Source of the DNA: Chara braunii
Lineage: Eukaryota; Streptophyta; Charophyceae; Charales; Characeae
Assembly: GCA_003427395.1 (NCBI GenBank)
Contig: BFEA01000113.1
Location: 106,932 to 148,597 of the forward strand
DNA: 41,666 bases
Direction: 5' to 3'
The position numbers were made by a program, and so were the translations under genes. Positions 10,152 to 20,159 of the stretch are shown here, piece by piece. The notes under the pieces were generated by a model. It was not told where the DNA came from, did not search any database, and saw nothing but the letters and a program-made list of their open reading frames with translations. How positions within the stretch are numbered: position 1 is the stretch's first letter; each line of letters begins with the position of its first letter.

Positions 10152-11830
10152 TGTTCAACAAACATGACGAGACTCTAATTCTTCTCTTATGCGATCCTGC
10201 CTGCGGGAATTACGAAGTAATTATTTGCAGGAACACCGGACCAAGGAGTGTAAGGAACCGGCCCAATCCAGGATCATTCACGATCGAGGAATCGGAAGGG
10301 GAGCGCCGGAGGCTCCGGGCAGAGCCCGAAGCAGGAGAGAGGGTGAAAGCATTTTCCCTTAGCCTGTCAAATGTTGGGAAGGCCATGGACCTGGTGGCCG
10401 CGCATGAGATGGCAGATTCGGATGCCATCCAGGCCTTGAGGGAGCAAGTTTTGAAATGCCCCGAGGTAGGAAGGTTGGAGTTGGTATATCGGCTCCCAGG
10501 CAGCGGAGGGCACCCCGCATCAACACAAACACAATCTGTGAGTCGGCCTAAGCAGGGTTCCCAAAGGCGGTACAAGACGGTAGATAAGAAGTGCCGCCCG
10601 GTTCCCGTCCTCGTTACAGAAGACGAGGAAGCATATTACGAAAGAGAGCGAGGGCTGATACGGCGAATGAGGGAGAGTGTTTTAGCAGGACCATGTCGTA
10701 TCAACGAAGAGAATAAAGGGGAGTTGATTATAGGGGAGCTCGACTTCCTACTACCTCAAGAGCGAACATTGATGGTGGAATTAATGAAGAGGAGACATCG
10801 CGCCTATACGTTTAGCGACGAGGAGCGTGGCAGACTGGATGTGGACAAGATACATATGATCCACATCCACACCGTACCACACGAGCCTTGGAACATGAGA
10901 GGGGCGCGATATCCTAACCCTGACGAGGAAAAGAAGGTAGTGGATTACCTCGACGGCAAAATACATACGCACGTCGCCGACTATTCTAGTGGACCATATG
11001 CGTCCCCGTGGTTTTGCTTTATTAAGCCTAACGGGACGCTGTGATGGGTGCAAGATCTACAGAGGTTAAATGCGGTGACCGTGCTAGATGCTGGAGGACT
11101 GCCAAATGCGGATGCTTTGTCGGAATCCTGTGCTGGAAGACCTATAATTTCGCTTATAGACCTTTACTCAGGATACGATCAGTTTCCGGTCTCCCCGCCG
11201 GATAGGCCGGTGACGGCTATGCATACGCCGCGAGGATTAATCCACATGAACGTGGCCCCTCAAGGGTGGACCAATGCAGTAGCAATGGTCCAACGGGCCA
11301 TGATTCGGGTTATGCAGTCAGTCAGCCCCCATATTACACAGCCATACATCGACGATTTGGCGGTGAAAGAGCTGGCAGTGAAGGAGACCGATGAAGTCTC
11401 GCCAGGGGTAAGGCGCTTTGTTTGGGAGCATATCCAGGACCTCGAAAAAGTCCTGAGCCTGCTCGAGGAGCATAACCTCACGGCAAGCGGGGCCAAATCA
11501 AGATACTGCATGAGGGAAGCGACTATTTTGAGGTTCATCTGCAGCGAGAAGGGCCAGAGGCCGGATGTAAAGAAGACGGACAAGATTACTGAGTGGCCAG
11601 TTCTGTTCCACTCAATAACTAATGTCAGAAGCTTCCTTGGTACGTGTGGATTTTGGAGGGCCTTCATCAAGAATTTTGCCGCTAAGACTGAACACCTGAG
11701 GAAGTTAGTTCGTCAGGACCAGGAATGGGTTTGGGGTGAAGAACAAGACGAGGTGGTAACTGGAATGAAGGAAGAATTTCGAGAAGGAGGGTTGGTGTTA
11801 GGAGCGCCAGATTATGACGCCACAGAGACG
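10134..11830 (+). pseudogene. Y reverse transcriptase
   Basis: After the frameshift, a protease-RT connector leads into the RT domain. A Pro-His-Glu-Pro-Trp-Asn motif and Gly-Pro-Tyr-Ala-Ser-Pro-Trp-Phe precede the fingers. Then come Leu-Ile-Asp-Leu-Tyr-Ser-Gly-Tyr-Asp-Gln (first catalytic Asp), the Pro-Gln-Gly motif region, and Tyr-Ile-Asp-Asp at about 11345 (YXDD catalytic pair). The thumb/connection has Arg-Ser-Phe-Leu-Gly-Thr-Cys-Gly-Phe-Trp. It copies element RNA into DNA in virus-like particles. One in-frame TGA (11042-11044) sits where Arg is usual, consistent with CGA to TGA. Catalytic residues are intact, but the stop and upstream frameshift make the copy inactive. Confidence 0.88.
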
Positions 11831-12210
11831 CGACCCTTCATTGTCGAAACGGATGCGAGGTCGACTGCTTTATGAGAAGTTCTAATTCAGGCAGACATGG
11901 AAGGAAAGGAAAGACCCTTGCGATTTGAGAGTCGGACTCTCTGTACGACGGAGAGGGACTACTCACAGTTCAAGAGGGAGACCCTTGCCGTCCTCCATTG
12001 TCTGCGAATCTTCCAGAACTACATCTTCGGCAGGAGGTTTATTTTGAGAGTGGATCCGACCGCCCTGGCCTACTCTCTAAAGAATTACGTTCCATCGGAT
12101 CCGACGGTTGCCAGATGGCTGACGTACATCTGGATGTTCAATTTCGAATTGGGACGGATACCTGGCAGTAAGAACCGGGCGGACGGGCTGAGTAGGATCA
12201 ACTGGGATAA
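11831..12210 (+). pseudogene. Y RNase H domain
   Basis: This continues the RT frame. The first catalytic Asp is in Glu-Thr-Asp-Ala. An in-frame TGA follows at 11873-11875, where element 2 has Gly. Then comes Glu-Arg-Asp-Tyr-Ser-Gln-Phe-Lys-Arg-Glu-Thr-Leu-Ala with the catalytic Glu, Leu-Arg-Val-Asp-Pro with the next Asp, and the family-typical Asn-Arg-Ala-Asp-Gly-Leu-Ser-Arg end. It degrades the RNA strand of the RNA-DNA hybrid. Arrangement and length match Ty3/gypsy RNase H. Confidence 0.85.
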
Positions 12211-12757
12211 ACAGGAAGGGGAGGCGGTGGAGAATACGCCCCCAGTTGATGGATTTCTAGATCAGGAAGAAGATGTTCGTCTCCACATCAATAAGTGGTC
12301 GCCGCGAGTGCCCAGCTGTGTAGGCTATCCTATTTGGCAAACGCCAAGTGGGTATGAACGGAGGGATGAGTTAGTCCTTAAGCCCTTTGAGGAAGAGGAT
12401 CCCTGGGGTGGTAAGGATGTTCAGTGGATGATGGAGCTAGCACTGACCAGCTCGCATAGCCTGGTGGAGGATATGAGGACGATTGAGGAAGGACCTGGCC
12501 AGGTAGAACGGCATGAGGACCTGATGGGAGGAATATATCTCCTCGTCAATACGTTATTGCAGGAAAGCCTAGACCAGTCAGACTCGTTGAACCCGACAGG
12601 GAATGTGGACGAAGTGCGTGAGAGCCAGGACGACGAGTTCGAGGAAGGGGAAATTAAGGAGGCTTTTCGTGCAGAGGAGTACGACGGGATCTACCTAGAG
12701 ATGGGGCTTCTTCTGTCATGTGAAATGCGGCTAAGGGATGCAGGCGATAGGGCTCAG
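12211..12757 (+). pseudogene. Y RNase H-integrase linker
   Basis: The open frame of the polyprotein continues without recognisable domain through an acidic stretch rich in Glu and Asp. A weakly similar linker with the same Asp-Gly-Phe-Leu-Asp-type start follows the RNase H in element 2. It is probably a spacer between the mature RT/RNase H and integrase. No cleavage site can be named. Confidence 0.6.
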
Positions 12758-13945
12758 AGGATGCTGCAGCGCTACTTAGTGCGAGACGACCACCTTTTCG
12801 TGAGAAGAGAAGTGGGGAATCCCAAGAGAGTCGTCTGCGGTAGGAATCGTCAGATCGACATCGTAGCAGCGCTTCACGATGGCATTGCAGGAGGGCATTG
12901 AGGGGTACAAGCCACGTATGCCAAGATAAGTGAGTTGTACTACTGGGATGGGATGATGGATATGGTCGGGAAGTTCTGCCGATCTTGTGTACCTTGCCAG
13001 GAAAGATCCCGTTTAAGGCAAGGAGAGCCGCTGCATCCAAGGCTAGAGCGAGAGGTGGGGGCCGTAGTGCATCTCGATCTGCTTTTTATGCCGCTTGGGG
13101 ACCAGGGCTATAACTATATTTTCGATGCGCGCGACAACCTGTCTGGCTTCGTAGACGGGCATGCTATTCGCACGAAGACCAGGTCAGCCCTAGTGAGCTG
13201 CATCGAGGAGTATTACCTACGCTATCCTTTCGTCAGGGAATTCGTAATGGACAGGGGATCGGAGTTTACTTGCCAGGAGGTGCAAGAACTTTTATCAAGG
13301 TATGGTGTGGCAGCCAATTACACCACGGCCGCGCACCCCCAGGCAAATGCTCCCGTGGAGAGAGGACATAGTACCATTACGAGTCTCCTGGCTAAGTGGA
13401 CCGAAGGTAGGCCTAATCAATGGCCACGATACCTAAGGGCGGCTTTCTTTGTCGAGAATATTACAGTAAAAAGATCCACCAAGTACGCACCGGCGACATT
13501 GTGGTACGGAAGGCACGCGACCTTCCCTATCGAAAGTTTTCTTAAGACATGGAGGCGCCAGGATCTGGAAGTTAACCTGTCATTTGAAGAGTTGTTCGAT
13601 ATTCGGGCGCGGCAGGTAGGGGCCATAGAAGAAAGGATCCAGGAGGCGTCTGATCAGGTGGCGAGGAGCCGTATGGATGATAAGGATCGATGGGATCAGT
13701 CTGCGCGGGTGAGGAAGGTACCCTTGGCAGTGGGAGATGTCGTGCTTCTCTACTATTCATCACTGGAGAAGCAGTGGTCCATGAAGCTCGATAAGAGGTG
13801 GTTAGGTCCCTACCGGATCGTACGGGTCGGAGACTTCGGGGCGTACCAGATTGAGGAGCTGAATGGGACCGAGTGGAAGGATTGGGTATTTGGAACGCGA
13901 CTGAAGAAATTCGTGGCGAGAGAAGAGGTAAGAGAGACGACCTGA
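12758..13945 (+). pseudogene. Y integrase with GPY/F-type C-terminus
   Basis: The His-His-Cys-Cys zinc domain reads His-Asp...Gly-Gly-His then Cys-Arg-Ser-Cys...Cys-Gln, with an in-frame TGA at 12899-12901 directly after its second His. The catalytic core has His-Leu-Asp-Leu, Met-Asp-Arg-Gly-Ser-Glu-Phe and Pro-Val-Glu-Arg-Gly-His, so the Asp-Asp-Glu triad is intact. The C-terminus has Arg-Trp-Leu-Gly-Pro-Tyr-Arg-Ile-Val, a GPY/F-like motif, and stops ~50 residues later with no chromodomain. It would insert element DNA into the chromosome. The frame ends at TGA 13943-13945 and is followed by a 164-base gap before the extra ORF. Confidence 0.88.
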
Positions 13946-14059
13946 CTGCCTTTAGAATAGAAGTAGCAGGGTGTGTAGGTTAGGTAGGATGCATGTTGTA
14001 TGAGTGTGGTCTGGTCTGAGTTTGCTTGATTCTCACCTGTTTGCTTACCCCAGTGTGTG

Positions 14060-14087
14060 CCTGTTGTCTCCTTCGCCTGTTGTGCAG
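14060..14087 (+). promoter_or_regulatory. Candidate 3' splice site upstream of the extra ORF
   Basis: A pyrimidine-rich stretch (CTGTTGTCTCCTTCGCCTG) ends in TTGTGCAG at 14087, 22 bases before the ATG at 14110. By analogy with retroviral env and plant retroelements that splice, it could allow a spliced message for the downstream ORF. This is a motif match only. Confidence 0.3.
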
Positions 14088-14109
14088 GTCTGACTTTACG
14101 AAGACAGTC

Positions 14110-16908
14110 ATGCCAAGAGGAGGGAGGGGGACACGGCCGCCTCAGAGGCCGTTGGGAGCATCAGGAGGATATGAGCGACATGGGCCTCACCATCGAGAGA
14201 GTACTCCGGTATACGATGATGGGGACATCGAGCTATTCCTGGACAACTTTTGGGATCATGCGAGGCGTATGGGCTGGACCGTGGCCCAGGCAATCGAGAG
14301 ACTGAGGGGAGTCGGCAAATTCGAGGAGCCCGTCGCGAGGATCCGTAGAGAGGTGACGACGAGGCAAGAGGTGGAGATGAGGATGGAGGAGTTGCGACCC
14401 TCGCCGGTGGGACCAGATGGCAGGCCGATCCGCCTGGAGATTGGAAATACGTCGGACTTCATCCCCGCGTTTGAGTGGTTCATGCAGGGGTAGGGCATAC
14501 CGAGAGATGATTGGATGCAGACGCTACCATTCTGGACTAGGAAGGCAGAAAGGCCGCTGGCTAGCCAAATCAGAGACATGGCCCGGGACTGGGAGAGCTG
14601 CAGGGCACATCTGAGAGAGGCCTTTCGACGGCCAGAGCCCCCCCAGCCCAGAGTCGAGAGGCGTCAGAGGAGTCAGACGCCGAGGGACCCTGAGCCCAGG
14701 GAGGTAAAACCGTCTCGAGGAGGACGGAAGGCCCTAGCGAGGAGAGAGGAGGAGCCGGAGCAGAAGCCAGAGGTTGAGGAGCGAGAGGCATACCCTGAGT
14801 GTGGGTTGGGACCAGTGGAGTTCCATCGTTTTACTGAGGGTGGATTGAGGAGGTCGCCAGCACACACACAGGAGGAGCCGCCAGCATCTGAGGGGCCCTT
14901 GAGGGAATTAGAGACGCATTTAGATATTTCTCGGTGGAGGGCGTCACCTCAGGGTGAGGAGCATGGAGAGCAGGCAGAGGAGGTGCCACAGGAGGAGGTG
15001 CCACGGGAGGAGGTTTAGGGTACTCAGCGAGAGAGAGGGCTGGGCGATGAGGGGAGACGTGCAGGGAAGGAAGTAATAGAGGTTGGAGAGGACACGCCCC
15101 CTCAGACGCCGGCGGTGGGCTTGAAACTCGGGGATGCACCAGGAAGCACTCGCCCGGCAGGGGAGAGATTGCAGAGAGAGGAGGCCCCATTGCCTTCATC
15201 AGAAAAGACCCCTCCGCCAGAAGGGAGAGCAGAAAGGAGGAGAGAGAGGGCAGCTGTAAGAAAAGAGGCCTTGACCCTGATTGACAGACATCTAGCAGCT
15301 TATGCGTTGGAGCACCCAGACCTGGAGGAGCCAGCACCTGCAGAGCCACGCTAGGAGTCGAGTCAGCCAGAGAAGGAGATGGAGGCAGAAATCCCGAAGA
15401 GGGTCGACCTCCGCACAAGGGAAAGGGCGCCAGTTGGAGAGACGGTTGAAGAAAAGAGGGCGAGAAGAACCAGGCGGATAGATGAGATATGGCAGGAGAG
15501 GCAGAGGTTGGAGGCAGCAGGGGAGCTTCCGGAGCAGCAGCAGGGGAGGCAGAGGTTGGAGGCAGCGGGGGAGCTTCCGGAGCAGCAGCAGGAGAGGCAG
15601 AGATCGGAGGCAGCAGGAGCACTCCCAGGTCAGCCACCCAGCGCGCCAGCTAGGGCTCCGGAGATTCCAGAGATGTGGAGGGACTTTTGGGAGCGAAGAG
15701 GAGAGGAGCTTCCCTCGCCAGTCAGAGCCGGGTTTGGGGTGGCCAGGAAGGCGGAAGAGAGGTTAGATCGCAAAATCAAGTTCCTGGCCAAGACAACTTT
15801 TGACCGGCACTTGTTATTGGAGAGCGATCTGGCAGGGAAGAAGATGAAGGAAACAAACCATGGAGTACACCTGGAGGCTATGGAGGTGGAAATTCAGGAA
15901 CTTAGAGCATTGGTAGTCAGTCAGGCAGCTATCATTGAGAGCCTGAGGCAGCAAACCCAGGGAAAGGTGGACAAGCCAGAGAGCAGCAGGCAGGGAGAGC
16001 AAAGGCAGCCAGGACGTGGATTACCGGGACAACCATCTGCATCAGAGCTTCGCCAGGAGCCACCTATGGGGAGAGTTATCCTGTAGTCAAAGGAGGCGAG
16101 AGCCCAGAGACAGGCAGAGAGAGAGGCGTTCGAGTTCAGAGCCCCTACCGAACTCGCGACGCTGTCGGTAGCAGGGGCGGGCCCAGTCGTACCTTTGGCA
16201 GTTGAGGAGGGGCTACCACCATCTAGCAGTGAGCCGGCTCAGGGCTCAGCAGAGGGATCAATGGGCGTGCTCCTTGAGGCGGTGCATACTATGCAGGAGG
16301 AGGTGAGTTTGTTTTCACCTGAGCATAGGATAGAGGAGCCTCTTGAGAGAGAGATAGGGATTGAGGCAGAGGGTGCCATCGAGAGCGGGCTCCAGAGGAT
16401 GGGTACGCCTAAGTATGGGCCAGAGGAGATTGAGGAGCAACCCATAGCAGTGCCAGGAGAGACACTCGAGAGGAGACCTCAGAGGTTGGACACGCCTGAG
16501 TACGTCCCGGTAACAGGGGATTTGAGGAGCAGACTGGGGTCATGGGCTATTGGATCTGGGTCTGGGAGACCGGTTCCATGAATGGAGCAGCAGGAGGTCG
16601 TTAGTACTGCAGCTCCTGGGACAGAGCAGCAGGGGGTTGTCAGTACCTTGGTGGGATCTCCTTCATCGCCACCTCCTCAGCCCAAGAAGAAGAAGTTCAA
16701 GAGGAAGGTTGATCAGTTATGCTTCTATTGCAAGAGGGGCGTGCATCTGGCTTTGGACTGTCTCGAGTTCCTTGAGGATAAGGCAGAAGGAAAGGTCTCA
16801 TAGGCAGGGGGTAAGATGTATGATAGGCAGGGTAGGATAGTAGAGAAGTCCGCAGATGGACTTAGGGCTCAATTATATAGGCAAAACCAGGAGGAGTTGA
16901 GGAGATAG
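14110..16908 (+). pseudogene. Extra gag-like ORF downstream of integrase (capsid-like domain plus CCHC)
   Basis: One frame of 933 codons with six internal stops: TAG at 14491, 15016, 15352, 16084 and 16801, and TGA at 16579. The N-terminus (~residues 30-175) has a Tyr-Asp-Asp-Gly-Asp-Ile-Glu start and a Trp-Thr helix pattern. This resembles the capsid start of element 2 gag, where Phe-Asp-Gly-Asn and Glu-Trp-Thr-Asp-Glu occupy equivalent places. A long Pro/Glu/Arg-rich region follows, with three 16-residue repeats and a likely coiled coil (about 15840-15960). A basic Lys-rich patch and a zinc knuckle Cys-X2-Cys-X4-His-X4-Cys (about 16720-16760) come next. Then there is a Met-Tyr-Asp-Arg-Gln-Gly segment like those after the gag knuckles. 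It looks like a second, different gag carried 3' of pol, either part of the element or a captured fragment of another. Function is inferred. Confidence 0.65.
15496..15639 (+). repeat. 48-bp coding minisatellite, three units
   Basis: Three consecutive 48-bp units encode a 16-residue Arg-Gln-Arg-Leu-Glu-Ala-Ala-Gly-Glu-Leu-Pro-Glu-Gln-Gln-Gln repeat; the third unit is diverged. All three preserve the frame, suggesting expansion while the ORF was translated. Confidence 0.8.
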
Positions 16909-18910
16909 GGCCGGTTTGTCTATGTAAGTGGACAAGTATCTTGTGAGGCATCAACTTAGGTTCTGTGTGATACCCTCTTAGACTTAGAGGACCTTTTTTA
17001 TGATTGCTACTAGTCTAGACCTGAACTCTAGTGTTCCTACTGAGTTAGGGTCTTGAGGATCGGGGTGATTTAGATGAGGCATGTACATATTTAGGTGGCC
17101 TACGCCCTGACTTTTAAGAGACAGATTTGACATGTATTCTAGGGGTAGTTGTCAGTGTGGGTTTGGTGTGGCTTGAGTTGAGTGAGTTATGATTTGGAGA
17201 CATTTTTTCTGTGTGAGACATTTTATTTCCTTGAGTGTATATCATGATGAGGTTTCTTTCAGGGACCATTCTTATATGTGACGATCACTTGTCTTCCTCA
17301 CATGTGCGGTTGTACTCTGATGAATGATGAGTTTGTGTGGACAAATGTGTGAAAAACCTTTTATATTTCATGAGAACTGTAAATATGATTGTAAGCAAAA
17401 TTGTCTACTCCTCGGTATACTTGTGCGACCTGACCACGGGCAGCTGATAAGGCAGAGTATAAGGGGAGGAAGAGCAGCCCGTCTGTGAGAGGTTGTGAGG
17501 ATTTTGAAGATTTATGAGCGCTGGAGGCTCAAAATGTTTACCATATTGATTATTAATTGCATAATTTGTGATGAGGACCCATAAGATGGTCTCTCGGTGA
17601 TTTTGTTTATGATAAGCCCCCTTGGATTTTTGGAAAGGGGATGTTTTGTGATGTTGTGTGTTATGATGAGACCCCCTCAACTTTTAAACACGGGAAGTTT
17701 GGTTTTTATGGCGAGACCCCTCCTGCTTTTTGGAAGAGGGGGTGTTTTGTTTATGATGAGAACCCCTTGGATTTTTTGGAAAAGGGGGTGTTGTTGTTGT
17801 TGTTGTTGGAAGACTCACCTTCAAAAGTGAGTAAATTGATTTATGGCATAGTGAGTTGTCTGATGAGTGATAAATCCTGACGAAAAAGGGTCACTTTTGT
17901 TTGGAATGTTTGAGAAAGTCGCAATGAGTGCAGGGCGAGAGATGTCTCAGGGTGGGTGGCTGTTGGCTCTGATCAAGTCAGGGGTCACGGCCTGGTGGAT
18001 TTTAGCGGTGATTTTGTTTGTAAGCGTGCGAAGGATGCCATGCCTAGTGAGGGAGGGCTCGTAAAAGCCTTCGGACCCCTGCGTATTGCGCAGTGGGCCA
18101 GTGATTTTGTTTTGCAACGCCCCGTCTAACCACTAGTGCTAATCCTGAGATATATTGAAGAAAGGTCAAGCTAACGGAAAAGAAGTTAGTACCTCTAGGG
18201 CGTAACCTCATTGGATGGCTGCTAGCCGGCACAACCTGGTTGCGGGACCGCGTGGGTGAAAGTTTAAGGGAGGGTGCCTACCCCAGTGAAATTACTCCGC
18301 GGGATAGTGAAGGTTGAGATTTTTTTGGGGGGAATCCTGATTGAATGCTTATCAGGAGAAAACCTATCGTTGCGTAACCAACGAGGGTACTGCCGTTAAA
18401 TAAACAATGCGGTGGGTCGTAGTCCTGGTCCGATTAGCCAGGCTATGGTGGGCCGAGGTGGAGGCCTAACCTTTCTGTACTGGACTGCAGAAAGAGCTGA
18501 GCGGATATTAAGTATACATATATACTTATGTGTATTTGATTGAGAGAGATTTTGAGAAGGAAGGCAAGAGTGCCTTCAAAAGGTCTCGATTAAGGCCCGC
18601 ATCCCTAGTTTTTGCCAGGACTAGGAACACCCAATGAGAAGCCGAAGGTTGTCTAGGACTAGGGAGAGGACGATTGGAAAGGTCTTTGGAACTTATGCGG
18701 TCAGCGTCCTAATTTCTGGGCGGTAAGGGGCCCGGGTTAGAAACCTGGCAGCATATAGTTGTGAAGGTATGGTTTGATGGAGGCCTCTACCCTGTGTCTG
18801 TTGGCTAATCGGATTGGCTCCTTTTTCGCCAACATTTGGGGTGTGGATGGATTTATAGCTTTCTGATTTGGCAAAGCGACGGGGACGTCACTTAATATGG
18901 TCCGGTAAGC
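16909..18910 (+). other. Non-coding region between the extra ORF and the 3' LTR of Y
   Basis: About 2 kb, G/T-rich, without a convincing coding frame. It includes the hairpin minisatellite at 17570-17810. Just before the LTR edge there is a purine-rich segment (18872-18888), but it is not adjacent to the TG, so no polypurine tract can be assigned confidently. It may be an extended 3' untranslated region. Confidence 0.55.
17570..17810 (+). repeat. Hairpin-forming minisatellite, ~4-5 units of 45-55 bp
   Basis: Each unit begins GATGAGA or a variant, then a C-run, TTGGATTTTT or a variant, GGAAA and a G-run, and ends with TGTTTTGTTTAT or a variant. The C-run and G-run of each unit can pair as a stem. 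Clear units begin near 17611, 17664, 17710 and 17755; the last runs into a GTT repeat. Confidence 0.75.
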
Positions 18911-18921
18911 TGTCGGTGCGA

Positions 18922-18939
18922 ATACCCTTACAAGGGTAT
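18922..18939. repeat. Conserved terminal palindrome of the 3' LTR
   Basis: ATACCCTTACAAGGGTAT is a perfect inverted repeat with a 2-base centre, 11 nt inside the LTR edge, as in the other copies. Confidence 0.85.
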
Positions 18940-19815
18940 CCGCCCTGGTTTTTGCAAGTAACAGAAAATAGTTTTGGTTTAGAGTTTAAGTATACCGCAC
19001 TAAGCATGGCTGCGTCTGTAATTGCCTTGACTGGGTGGTTGACCACAATAACGAGTTCGTGGGCGCGCAGGTTTAAGGCACGCGTGATTCCTTCCTGTTG
19101 TTGATCATAAAAACCGGTTCGGACCCCGGTCGTTGTGCTTGGTGATATTACTTATTATTTATTTATTTTTGATTAAGTAGGAATTAGGGATGTTTTCTTT
19201 TCGATTAGGTACATTTGACCGGGTCGAGCGCGCGTGCGGAGAGCGGCCCCGACGACGGCATTGGCAACCACGGCGCGGCTTTGTGCGGTAAACGGGGTGG
19301 CGTAGGATGGCGCGCGGGGCAATTATGGCACGGTGTAAGCAAATCGGCGCGGGCAAAATAGGAGTCGCGCAGCCGTTTTGTCGGCCCAAAGCATCACGCC
19401 GCACTGCCTATATGGTATTCTGCGGGACTCAGTCCCAGGCTTGGGCTTAGCCCTACAGGTTACGGTATCGGACTACTATTATGAAGGTTTGGGGATCGAG
19501 GCCAGCGAGTGTCGGCGCAGCAGCGGCGGAGCACTACGGAGAGAACCGAGGGGTTGAGGGCCCGACGGGGCTATCCCCCTTTGGTTTTGTTGACAAGCGC
19601 GGCGACAGGCCCGGTCCACGGGACCGGTGAGGCTTAGTAGTGCCCGCACCCTGCTTAGAGATTTCTATTTATAATAATTTATTTTATCTTTGCTTTTTCT
19701 ATATTTACCTATTATTTCTATTGGTATTTGCGGTCCCGTTTTGGTTTGGGGTGCGGTACCGCGACTAGCAGTCCCCGTCTTAAAGAACCGCAGGTGGGGG
19801 TACCACCGCGGCTAA

Positions 19816-19854
19816 GTCCTTCGGGACATCCGTTAAAATTGGAACGATACAGAC
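19816..19854 (+). pseudogene. U6: U6 snRNA 5' half in the 3' LTR
   Basis: GTCCTTCGGGACATCC then GTTAAAATTGGAACGATACAGA. This is slightly closer to plant U6 than the 5' LTR copy, since GGGACATCC is kept. It is the same breakpoint and same fusion to 28S sequence, so the chimera predates the insertion of Y. Confidence 0.9.
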
Positions 19855-19970
19855 GTGTAAATCGTTCGTCGGGCTGGGGTATAGGGCGAAAGACTAATCG
19901 AACCGTCTAGTAGCTGGTTGCATCTGAAGCTTTCCTCAGAGTGGCTGGGACTGTCGGGCAATAAGGCCGG
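19845..19970 (+). pseudogene. 28S/25S rRNA fragment fused to U6 in the 3' LTR
   Basis: It contains GGGCGAAAGACTAATCGAAC then CGTCTAGTAGCTGGTT, nearly identical to conserved eukaryotic large-subunit rRNA. A more diverged part ends around CTGTCGGGCAATAAGG. It retains the rRNA bases better than the 5' copy at several positions, as expected of independent decay after insertion. Confidence 0.9.
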
Positions 19971-20159
19971 CCACAGCGACCACCGGGGACTGCGCTAGTG
20001 GCAGCGGACGACCAAGGTAGAGGGGCCGGCAGACAGGTTGCGGCAGCGCAGCAGGGGAATGACGAAGGAGGAAGCCGGACTGCGGGAAGGCGGGCAACAG
20101 GTAGATGGCGTGGGAATGAACCTGACCGCGGCCGCGCCTGGGTACGAACGGGGTATAGC

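Noticed and set aside
14831-15637. 268-codon minus-strand frame opposite the extra ORF
   Set aside because: It is the shadow of the Glu/Gln-rich repeats on the plus strand and reads as Pro/Ser/Leu repeats.
14110-16908. TAG-rich interruptions as evidence of a non-standard genetic code or read-through
   Set aside because: Other frames in the window are stopped by TGA and TAA as well, frameshifts accompany them, and TAG fits CAG to TAG decay in a CAG-rich frame.
3757-18141. 15-base word TAACCACTAGTGCTA shared by 3757 and 18127
   Set aside because: It is centred on an 8-base palindrome (CACTAGTG) and the flanks do not align, so I treat it as chance.
18060-18300. Possible organellar 23S rRNA-like words (GGGCGTAAC, CCAGTGAAATT)
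   Set aside because: Matches are short and not collinear over a convincing length.
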